Shown here piece after piece: positions 1-5,626 of a stretch of 5,626 bases of DNA. A program made the position numbers and the translations under genes. The notes under the pieces were generated by a model, which saw only the letters and a program-made list of their open reading frames with translations, had not been told where the DNA came from and did no database searches. The stretch comes from Calditrichota bacterium. GTDB lineage: Bacteria > Zixibacteria > MSB-5A5 > GN15 > FEB-12. Within the stretch, counting starts at the first letter, position 1, and each line of letters opens with the position of its first letter. The stretch spans positions 1 to 5,626 of the forward strand of contig QQUK01000132.1 of assembly GCA_008501655.1 (NCBI GenBank). The letters are read 5' to 3'.

Positions 1-41
1 CTTTGTAAATACGTTACTAATTGTAGTTTTGTTCCGTAATG

Positions 42-62
42 CGAAAAAAAACACGAAAAAAA
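42..62. repeat. Short tandem A-tract repeat beyond the stop of the minus-strand gene
   Basis: CG followed by eight A's (42-51) and CG followed by seven A's (54-62) form a 12-base-period direct repeat. It is flanked by two copies of CGTAAT (35-40 and 63-68). Read on the minus strand, these are two T-runs starting about 10 bases after the stop codon of the zinc-finger/winged-helix gene, so they could help end its transcript. No GC-rich stem precedes them, so this is not a convincing intrinsic terminator. Nothing else is recognisable in positions 1-71. Confidence 0.35.
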
Positions 63-71
63 CGTAATCAA

Positions 72-575
72 TTACTTGTTTTGATAGTAGTATGTTAAGT
101 AGTTTTTCCCTTTTTCGGTAATATCATAGTATGTGTGGTTTCTGTGTTTTATCCATTTGTTGTCTACAATGCCTTTTCGATACTGTACAATCTTTGCTTC
201 AACTCTTTCTATTAAGTTCAACTCACGCAGTTTATTATGGATGTCGAACGCTTGCTGCTTTGTAATGTTCTGCTTTCGTGCGACAACCAGTGAGTAATCA
301 ATTCCATATGCAATGTGATGCTGTAAAACAGCAAAATCAAGTTCACTCAGATTTTTATAGTCATCATCCGGTTTAAATTGATTTCGACGGCATAGTATAT
401 CATCCCAATCCAAAGAAATCAACCTTTGCGGGTCTACTTTTTCCAGGTTTTTGCAGTTTTTTTGGTGAATCTTGATTAACATATCATGGCTGTAATATCC
501 GGTAATCAAGTCATGCGGTCGGGGAGAACAGCAGTTTGATAGGGTGTAATCATCTTTGATTTCAAATTTATCCAT
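72..575 (-). CDS. RelA/SpoT-type zinc-finger domain fused to a winged helix (putative regulator)
   Basis: The 167-residue product has two parts. Residues about 9-60 carry Cys15-Cys16, a PRPHDLITGYY segment, His37 and Cys41 (IHQKNC), then RLISLDW. This follows the order and spacing of the zinc-finger/RIS domain of RelA/SpoT enzymes (CC, 21 residues to His, 4 to Cys, then an E-R-hydrophobic-W strand). Residues about 75-162 look like a winged helix: a helical part with a probable recognition helix near 104-118 (ITKQQAFDIHNKLRELN), then a wing ending HTYYDITEKGKNYL. This half resembles the archaeal DUF2250 type, recalled from memory and not searched. Catalytic RelA/SpoT domains are absent, so it is not a (p)ppGpp enzyme. 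The ATG at 573-575 is the first possible start, since the frame is closed by a stop at 606-608, and no Shine-Dalgarno is visible. A DNA-binding or ribosome-binding regulator is plausible; its target and ligand are unknown. It is transcribed divergently from the DUF819 gene. Confidence 0.85.
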   Translation of the reverse strand: MDKFEIKDDYTLSNCCSPRPHDLITGYYSHDMLIKIHQKNCKNLEKVDPQRLISLDWDDILCRRNQFKPDDDYKNLSELDFAVLQHHIAYGIDYSLVVARKQNITKQQAFDIHNKLRELNLIERVEAKIVQYRKGIVDNKWIKHRNHTYYDITEKGKNYLTYYYQNK

Positions 576-587
576 AAAATAATGAAG

Positions 588-616
588 AATATAAAGATAT
601 AAATTTTAATTGTCAT
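588..616 (-). promoter_or_regulatory. Putative promoter of the zinc-finger/winged-helix gene
   Basis: On the minus strand, ATGACA (611-616) and TATATT (588-593) are separated by 17 bases. Each is one mismatch from the sigma-70 -35 and -10 consensus. Transcription would start near 581, leaving a leader of only about six bases before the ATG at 575, which fits the absence of a Shine-Dalgarno. A weaker alternative is TTGTAA (652-657) with TAGTAT (629-634), also 17 bases apart, giving a leader of about 47 bases. The region is so AT-rich that chance matches are likely. Confidence 0.4.
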
Positions 617-633
617 TTATTTTCTGATATACT
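604..633 (+). promoter_or_regulatory. Putative extended -10 promoter of the DUF819 gene
   Basis: TGATATACT (625-633) fits the extended -10 form TGn-TATAnT. Only a poor -35 (TTTTAA or TTTAAT, about 604-610) lies at the right distance, which is tolerated in extended -10 promoters. The start would lie near 640, about 36 bases before the ATG at 676. The element overlaps the candidate minus-strand promoter, so the two genes may compete for polymerase or share a regulator. GGA at 667-669 is a weak ribosome-binding site. Confidence 0.35.
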
Positions 634-675
634 AAGTTAATTAAAATAATTTTACAACCAAATATCGGAATTGAG

Positions 676-1866
676 ATGACAGAAATTCTAATATCATCAC
701 CGGCAGGAATCTTAGCAGTATTAGCGGCTATTGCGTCCTTATTTTTCTTTCTGGAAAAAAAAACAAAATGGAAAGGTTTTAATTATCTTCCACCATTAAT
801 ATTTATTTATCTGACTCCGGTTCTCATGTCAAATCTGCATATCATTCCAACCAAAGCGCCTGTTTATGATTTTATGGGAGCTAATCTCTTACCGATGTTT
901 TTGACCATTATGCTGCTGGATGTAAATATTCTTGCGACCATTCGGATAATGGGAAAAGGTATATTTGTGATGCTTTTAGGTACTGTCGGCGTTGTTGTTG
1001 GCGCTCCCATCGCATTAATGATTGTAAAGCATGGTCTCGGACCTGATGTATGGAAAGGTTTTGGTGCTCTTGCAGGAAGCTGGATAGGGGGGACCGGAAA
1101 CATGTTGTCGGTTGCATATGCTAACAATTTGGATGAAAGTTCACTTGATTACGGCTATGCGGTTATTGCTGACAATGCCGTGTATCTCATTTGGCTTCCG
1201 ATAATGCTCGCATCAAAAAATATTGCAACTAAGTTTAACAAATTCACCGGTATCTCAGAAGAAAAAGTCGAGAAGATGAAAAAGGCTGCTGAGGAGTTAA
1301 CGACCGATAAAGGAAAAGTAGAGATGCGTCATTTTCTTTATTTGGTGTTTATCGGATTTGGTGTCACTGCTTTAGCAACCTGGCTTGCAGATTTCATTAC
1401 ACCTTATAAAACGGATGCCGGGATAACACTCTTTTCTAAAAACTCATACAAAATTCTGATTGTTACTTTTATTGCTGTTGGTCTTTCCTTTACGAAAGCA
1501 AGTAAGATTCCGGCTTCACATGCCTTTTCAATGGCTTTGGTGTATCTCTTTGTTGCCCGAATGGGAGCAAAAGCCGATCTTTCCAATATCTCAACTGAAG
1601 TATTCTGGTTTTTATTAGGTGCATATATCTGGATATTTATACATGGTGCATTTTTAGTAACGGCTGCTAAAATATTCAAAGTCGATATACATACAGCTGC
1701 TATATCATCTGCAGCCAATATTGGTGGAGCTGCATCAGCCCCGATTGTAGCATCTTACCATAATCCGGCTCTGGTTCCGGTTTCTATACTAATGGCATTA
1801 TTGGGATACGCTATTGGAAATCCGATGGCAATTTTAGCCGGAATATTATGTCATCTGGTTATGTAG
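676..1866 (+). CDS. DUF819 family polytopic membrane protein (putative transporter)
   Basis: The 396-residue product is a very hydrophobic inner-membrane protein with about ten predicted membrane segments. It resembles the DUF819 family (Bacillus YjcL type). Visible hallmarks are GSWIGGTGNM at residues 134-143, ADNAVYLIWLP at 165-175, and ANIGGAASAP at 347-356, followed by a Gly-rich GYAIGNP helix near the C-terminus. The two Gly-Gly-containing, Asn-bearing motifs sit in equivalent places in the two halves, suggesting the internal repeat seen in secondary transporters. I recall DUF819 being grouped with the cation-proton antiporter/anion transporter fold, but the substrate is unknown. A charged cytoplasmic-looking linker (about 196-215, rich in Lys and Glu) separates the halves. 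The length is normal for the family and no truncation is seen. The ATG at 676 gives a first membrane helix beginning at residue 9; GGA lies six bases upstream. Its divergent neighbour is a candidate regulator. Confidence 0.9.
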   Translation: MTEILISSPAGILAVLAAIASLFFFLEKKTKWKGFNYLPPLIFIYLTPVLMSNLHIIPTKAPVYDFMGANLLPMFLTIMLLDVNILATIRIMGKGIFVMLLGTVGVVVGAPIALMIVKHGLGPDVWKGFGALAGSWIGGTGNMLSVAYANNLDESSLDYGYAVIADNAVYLIWLPIMLASKNIATKFNKFTGISEEKVEKMKKAAEELTTDKGKVEMRHFLYLVFIGFGVTALATWLADFITPYKTDAGITLFSKNSYKILIVTFIAVGLSFTKASKIPASHAFSMALVYLFVARMGAKADLSNISTEVFWFLLGAYIWIFIHGAFLVTAAKIFKVDIHTAAISSAANIGGAASAPIVASYHNPALVPVSILMALLGYAIGNPMAILAGILCHLVM

Positions 1867-1933
1867 ATAGTGTAATAATTATATATCCGGCATATAGTTA
1901 AATGATTTGCTTAAATTCAGCAATAAATGTATA

Positions 1934-1961
1934 TTGACCGCTTATTACTTTTGCATATTAT
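1934..1961 (+). promoter_or_regulatory. Putative promoter of the DUF2723-GT4 operon
   Basis: TTGACC (1934-1939) and TATTAT (1956-1961) lie 16 bases apart, each one mismatch from the sigma-70 consensus. Transcription would begin near 1968, about 19 bases before the ATG at 1987. Overlapping this is TACTTTTGCA (1946-1955), which fits the Bacteroidota -7 element TAnnTTTG, but no matching -33 TTTG is found at the usual distance. The rest of the 1867-1986 spacer shows only a weak TATAT/ATATA hairpin around CCGGC (1882-1896) with no T-run, so no terminator for the upstream gene is called. Confidence 0.5.
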
Positions 1962-1986
1962 GAGGAAGAGCATAGTACAATAAATA

Positions 1987-4968
1987 ATGACACATTCAAA
2001 ACAAATAGATCGTATAAATCTTATTGTCGCTGCCCTGGTTGCATCAATTGCATTTCTGGTTTATAACAGCACCAAAGCACCGACTTTATCATTTTGGGAT
2101 TGTGGGGAATTTATTGCTGCAACCGTCGCACTTCAGATCCCTCATCCTCCCGGTTCACCCTTTTATATCATTTTAGGAAGAGTCTTTTCACTCCTTCCGA
2201 TTGCCGCTGATTTAGCTGTCAGAATCAATCTACTCTCAGTTGTCTCATCGACATTTACTGTCTTTTTTGGGTATATGGCAATTTCGCATATTTTAAGAAA
2301 AACACTTACGAATGATAGTTCGATATTGAGTCGTCTGATAAGATATGGCGGAGCATCATGTTCAGCTCTCTTTTTAGCATTTGCATATACGAATTGGAAT
2401 AATGCTGTTGAAGCTGAAGTATATGGCTTATCAATGATGCTGACCGTAGCAATCTTCTGGATGTCACTCTTATACTGGGACAACAAAGGCTCCCAAATGG
2501 GGGAGAGGTTATTGCATCTGATTTTTTTCACAGCATTTTTAGGCGTATCGGTTCACCTTTCGACATACCTGATAATGCCGGTTCTTGCTATTTTTGTAAT
2601 TGTGAAAAAAGATGTACATCAAAAATTCTGGTATTTCTTCAGTACATTATTTCTGTTTGAACTTTATCTGATATTTGCGATGTCCTCTCGGCCGAATGAA
2701 GTACCATATTATATCCCTTTATTGTTAGTATTCATCATTTTTCTCTTTTATATATTTTCATTTGAAAAAATTATAGCTCACTATGTTTATGTCGGTATCG
2801 GGTTTATGATTGCCGTTTTACCGATAGTTGGTGACCTGTTGGTCAATTCAGATGCCCAGAGATTCAGTTCACTCAGTAAAACAATGTATACAATCGGATA
2901 TATCGGATTCGCTTTGCTTATCGGCTTTGGACTTTATCTTCTATTTGCTTATTTGAAAACGAAAAAGTCAGGTTCACCGAATACACATCAACTGATTGCT
3001 GTGTTGTTTGTTTTTGTTTCGTCACTTATGGTATTAATGCTCTACCCGATACATGGCTACGATGCCTATGTTCCATTTTTACTGATTACCGCAATATTAG
3101 GTACCGTATTTCTGGTTGCGTTTGCAAAAGATATTAATTGGCTGAATCTGATTGCAGTTGCCTCAGTATCACTGGTTATAATCGGTGTTAAAGAATTTGT
3201 ATTCGGCATGCTTGGTGGTGCTTTATTAATTTTTGTACTGGCTAAGACAATGAGGCTGCCCGGTTGGAAAAATGCATTACTGATTATTTTAGTTTCTATG
3301 GTCGGATACTCCACGCATATGTACATACCTATTCGCTCCTGGGAAAACCCGAAAATGAATGAAAATAATCCGGGAAATTCCCTGCAATCTACTATCGATT
3401 ATATTGAACGTAAGCAGTATGGCTCTATGTCAATGACGAAACGAATGTTTATCAGGCGGGCTGAATGGACAAATCAGTTTGGTAATCACCGTCATATGGG
3501 GTTTTGGGGTTATTTTGAAGAGCAGTATGGTTTGAAAGGACAGATGTTTATCCCGTTGTTTATGATCGGTCTGTTTGGAGTCTGGGAGGTTATCCGAAGG
3601 CGGGCTTCAATGGGACTACCGTTTTTACTGATACTATTTATCAGTACGGTCGGATTGGTTTTGTATATGAATTTTGCAGATGGGACCAGGATGAGGTCAG
3701 GGTTGGACTATCTTGAAGTAAGGGATCGTGATTATTTCTTTACACCGGCGTTTATCTTTTTCGGGCTTGCTATCGGAACAGGTTTTGCCTTTATAATCCA
3801 ATATGTCCGCGAATTTTTCCAAAAACAGATGCCGGCGATTACAAAACCGATTATTTTTGCTCTGTCAGTCCTCTTTCTGCTGCCGGTATATGCTTATGCA
3901 AATAATTTTAATGTCGTAAAAAGAATCAATAATCATATACCATATGATTATGGATGGAATCTCCTTACGTCAGCAGATAAGGATGCTGTTTTATTTACTG
4001 TTGGTGATAACGATACTTTTACACTATGGTGCCTGCAGGATGTATACGGGATACGTACCGATGTTGCTGTTGTCAACCTTTCACTTGCTAATACAAGCTG
4101 GTATATAAAACAGCTTCAAACTAATCTTGGTGTAAACATCAGTTGGACTGAAGATCAAATTGATGCTCTCCGACCGTTCCGGGATCAAAAAGGGAACGTA
4201 TATAGGCTTGATGCTCAGGTCGTATCTGAAATTATTAAAGAGAATTTTAATAAGCGGCCAATAAATTTTTCTGTGACGGTACCTGAATCAAAATGGAGGT
4301 TTTACGATAGATCGATCGATTCATTGATGGCACTAAAAGGGATGATGTGGCGGATGACATCGGAAGGCGGAGGTCCCCGAGTCATGGTTGATTCATCGAT
4401 AGCGTTTTTATCGAATCCTGAAAGAATGCGTTTAACAGGAATCAATGATCCCGCTGTGTATAAAGATGCCACTACATTGCGATTAACAAGAAACCATGCA
4501 GTGACATTTATGCGGGTTGCAAGACCTTTGATCGCCAGTGGAGAGCATGAAAAAGTTCAAAAATTAATGGAGAGGGCTTTAAAAGAAATCCCTCATTCGA
4601 CCGACGCAATCAATTTCATGGCAGAATATTATGTGAATAATACTATGGCGGATTCATTAAAACAGCTTATTGAAACTACAGAATACGGTGACAAAAACCA
4701 TTTGATGACAAAGCTCGGTGTTCTCTATTACCACGATTCTAATTTTACGGATGCTGAAAAAATGTTTGAATCTGTTTTAGAAGAGAGTCCAACATATAAA
4801 CCTGCTTTCGAAGAGCTGATGCGTATGTACTTTGCACGTAAAGAAGCGATGAAGATGCGTGAACTAATTAATGTCTGGCTTCTACATAATCCGGAAGATT
4901 CCAAAATGAAATCTTTGCTTCAGGAACTTGAAAAAGAGATACAACGATTTGAAGCAGAGGGCAGTTAG
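1987..4968 (+). CDS. DUF2723 (TMEM260-like) GT-C membrane glycosyltransferase with C-terminal TPR-like region
   Basis: The 993-residue product is an intact member of the DUF2723 family, whose human relative TMEM260 is a protein O-mannosyltransferase. Residues 12-30 form the first membrane helix. The first extracytoplasmic loop then carries the signature SFWDCGEF (35-42, acidic Asp38 and Glu41, probable catalytic/metal site in GT-C fashion) and HPPGSP (53-58). VEAEVYGL (141-148), VHLS (189-192), YIPIRS (446-451) and RKQYGS (475-480) are further family signatures. About 15-17 membrane segments end near residue 640. The following periplasmic-looking domain has the family motif GDNDTFTLWCLQDVYGIRTD (673-692). 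Residues about 836-990 are helical and TPR-like. The role is probably transfer of a lipid-linked sugar to a secreted protein or glycan; acceptor and sugar are not readable here. ATG 1987 is the first start after an in-frame stop at 1981-1983. AGGAAG lies too far upstream (1963-1968) to be a normal ribosome-binding site. The next gene starts 3 bases after this stop. Confidence 0.88.
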   Translation: MTHSKQIDRINLIVAALVASIAFLVYNSTKAPTLSFWDCGEFIAATVALQIPHPPGSPFYIILGRVFSLLPIAADLAVRINLLSVVSSTFTVFFGYMAISHILRKTLTNDSSILSRLIRYGGASCSALFLAFAYTNWNNAVEAEVYGLSMMLTVAIFWMSLLYWDNKGSQMGERLLHLIFFTAFLGVSVHLSTYLIMPVLAIFVIVKKDVHQKFWYFFSTLFLFELYLIFAMSSRPNEVPYYIPLLLVFIIFLFYIFSFEKIIAHYVYVGIGFMIAVLPIVGDLLVNSDAQRFSSLSKTMYTIGYIGFALLIGFGLYLLFAYLKTKKSGSPNTHQLIAVLFVFVSSLMVLMLYPIHGYDAYVPFLLITAILGTVFLVAFAKDINWLNLIAVASVSLVIIGVKEFVFGMLGGALLIFVLAKTMRLPGWKNALLIILVSMVGYSTHMYIPIRSWENPKMNENNPGNSLQSTIDYIERKQYGSMSMTKRMFIRRAEWTNQFGNHRHMGFWGYFEEQYGLKGQMFIPLFMIGLFGVWEVIRRRASMGLPFLLILFISTVGLVLYMNFADGTRMRSGLDYLEVRDRDYFFTPAFIFFGLAIGTGFAFIIQYVREFFQKQMPAITKPIIFALSVLFLLPVYAYANNFNVVKRINNHIPYDYGWNLLTSADKDAVLFTVGDNDTFTLWCLQDVYGIRTDVAVVNLSLANTSWYIKQLQTNLGVNISWTEDQIDALRPFRDQKGNVYRLDAQVVSEIIKENFNKRPINFSVTVPESKWRFYDRSIDSLMALKGMMWRMTSEGGGPRVMVDSSIAFLSNPERMRLTGINDPAVYKDATTLRLTRNHAVTFMRVARPLIASGEHEKVQKLMERALKEIPHSTDAINFMAEYYVNNTMADSLKQLIETTEYGDKNHLMTKLGVLYYHDSNFTDAEKMFESVLEESPTYKPAFEELMRMYFARKEAMKMRELINVWLLHNPEDSKMKSLLQELEKEIQRFEAEGS
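4956..4960 (+). promoter_or_regulatory. Ribosome-binding site supporting a GTG start
   Basis: AGAGG lies inside the last codons of the DUF2723 gene, 11 bases before GTG at 4972-4974. It is the only purine-rich Shine-Dalgarno-like site near that codon. Its position suggests translational coupling of the two genes, because ribosomes finishing at the TAG at 4966-4968 are already next to the new start. Confidence 0.45.
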
Positions 4969-4971
4969 CAG

Positions 4972-5626
4972 GTGAAATTATTAGCACTCAACTGGAATGA
5001 TTTAAAAAATCCGTTTGGAGGCGGGGCAGAGGTGCATCTTGAAGAGCTCCTTCGCAGACTCGTTTCTTACGGGCATGAAGTTGACCTTTTCTGCTCCGGT
5101 TATGATGGCTGTCTTGCTGAGGAAACGATTGAAGGGATCCGGATAATCAGGAGAGGGAACAGATACAATTTCAATCTGATAGCCCCTTCACATTTGAAAC
5201 GGCTTGTTAAAGAAAATAATTATGATCTTTTGATTGAAGATATAAATAAAATCCCGTTTTATACTCCCTGGTATCTTGACATTAAAACGTTGGTTGTAAT
5301 TCCTCATCTTTTTGCAACTACGGTATTTCATGAGATTAATTTTGTTTTAGGTACGTATATCTATCTTGCTGAAAAACCGCTTGTACCGGTTTATAAAGGG
5401 AGACACTTTAATGTCATCTCTGAATCTACAGCCGATGATATAAACAAACGGGGTGTACCCGAAAAAGATATATCGATAATTCATTGCGGGATCAATCGGG
5501 AACTCTATGCTCATGACCCTTTAGTAAAAAAATATGAACATCCCTCTGTGTTGTATCTCGGACGTATAAAAAAATATAAATCTGTACAACATCTTATCAG
5601 GGCATTTAAACTTGTAAAAGAAAGAC
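4972..5626 (+). CDS. GT4 family glycosyltransferase, 3' end cut by window edge
   Basis: 218 codons are visible, open to the right edge. The product starts (M)KLLALNWNDLKNPFGGGAE, the usual opening of many GT4 enzymes: a first beta strand, then the Gly-rich GGGAE loop (16-20) of the N-terminal GT-B domain. His112 in VVIPHLFATT is in the position of the conserved strand-end histidine. FNVISESTADDI (146-157) and IIHCGIN (169-175) are typical of the end of the N-domain. VLYLGRIKKYKS (193-204) opens the C-terminal Glycos_transf_1 domain, with Arg198 and Lys203 as the expected donor-diphosphate contacts. The remaining half of the C-domain, including the E-x7-E motif, lies beyond the window. It is probably cytoplasmic or membrane-associated and uses a nucleotide sugar; the sugar cannot be told. 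The GTG start is chosen because it gives the complete family N-terminus and no in-frame ATG occurs nearby. It follows DUF2723 by 3 bases, so the two are very likely co-transcribed. Confidence 0.92.
   Translation, partial: MKLLALNWNDLKNPFGGGAEVHLEELLRRLVSYGHEVDLFCSGYDGCLAEETIEGIRIIRRGNRYNFNLIAPSHLKRLVKENNYDLLIEDINKIPFYTPWYLDIKTLVVIPHLFATTVFHEINFVLGTYIYLAEKPLVPVYKGRHFNVISESTADDINKRGVPEKDISIIHCGINRELYAHDPLVKKYEHPSVLYLGRIKKYKSVQHLIRAFKLVKER

Noticed and set aside
72..575. Reading the minus-strand protein as a fragment of a decayed RelA/SpoT gene
   Set aside because: The frame is complete, with its own start and stop, and the zinc-finger part is followed by a coherent winged-helix-like half rather than broken RelA sequence; no RelA catalytic remnants occur in the flanks shown.
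864..1127. Minus-strand open frames (864-1127 and 908-1117) inside the DUF819 gene
   Set aside because: They lie fully within a well-supported membrane protein gene, have low-complexity translations without recognisable domains, and are antisense shadows.
1404..1718. Minus-strand 104-codon open frame inside the DUF819 gene
   Set aside because: Antisense to conserved DUF819 coding sequence; no domain, no credible ribosome-binding site or promoter.
1882..1896. TATAT-CCGGC-ATATA hairpin after the DUF819 gene as a terminator
   Set aside because: The stem is five A-T pairs and no T-run follows, so it is too weak to call.
1960..1983. Seven-codon ATG...TAA mini-frame just before the DUF2723 gene, a possible leader peptide
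   Set aside because: Its ATG overlaps the probable -10 box, so it would not be in the transcript; it has no attenuation-like codon run or hairpin.
2163..2531. Minus-strand 122-codon open frame inside the DUF2723 gene
   Set aside because: It covers the conserved signature region of DUF2723 on the other strand; its translation shows no family resemblance.
3066..3326. Minus-strand 86-codon open frame inside the DUF2723 gene
   Set aside because: Antisense shadow of membrane-helix codons with no independent support.

Overview
The window is AT-rich, gene-dense bacterial chromosome. It holds one gene on the minus strand and three on the plus strand, the last cut by the right edge. No RNA gene, insertion sequence, CRISPR array or clear intrinsic terminator is visible. 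The gene content points to the Fibrobacteres-Chlorobi-Bacteroidetes superphylum (for example Bacteroidota, Ignavibacteriota, Calditrichota or Marinimicrobia): a very large DUF2723 (TMEM260-like) membrane protein followed directly by a GT4 glycosyltransferase, weak or misplaced Shine-Dalgarno sequences, and a TACTTTTGCA box upstream of the DUF2723 gene that resembles Bacteroidota promoters. The lineage is inferred from family content and is not proven.

Left part (1-675): a minus-strand gene encodes a 167-residue protein. Its N-terminal half matches the Cys-Cys...His...Cys zinc-finger (ZFD/RIS) module normally found near the C-terminus of RelA/SpoT stringent-response enzymes. Its C-terminal half looks like a winged helix. 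There is no (p)ppGpp synthetase, hydrolase, TGS or ACT domain. This is the most unusual item in the window. A 100-bp divergent spacer (576-675) with overlapping promoter candidates separates it from the next gene.

Middle (676-1986): a 396-residue polytopic membrane protein of the DUF819 family, a putative transporter of unknown substrate, followed by a 120-bp spacer holding a good promoter candidate.

Right part (1987-5626): a 993-residue DUF2723 protein (GT-C type, probable glycosyltransferase with a C-terminal TPR-like region), then after a 3-base gap a GTG-initiated GT4 family glycosyltransferase that runs off the window. These two probably form the start of a glycosylation or surface-glycan operon, with the membrane enzyme acting on the periplasmic side and the GT4 enzyme working with nucleotide sugars in the cytoplasm.
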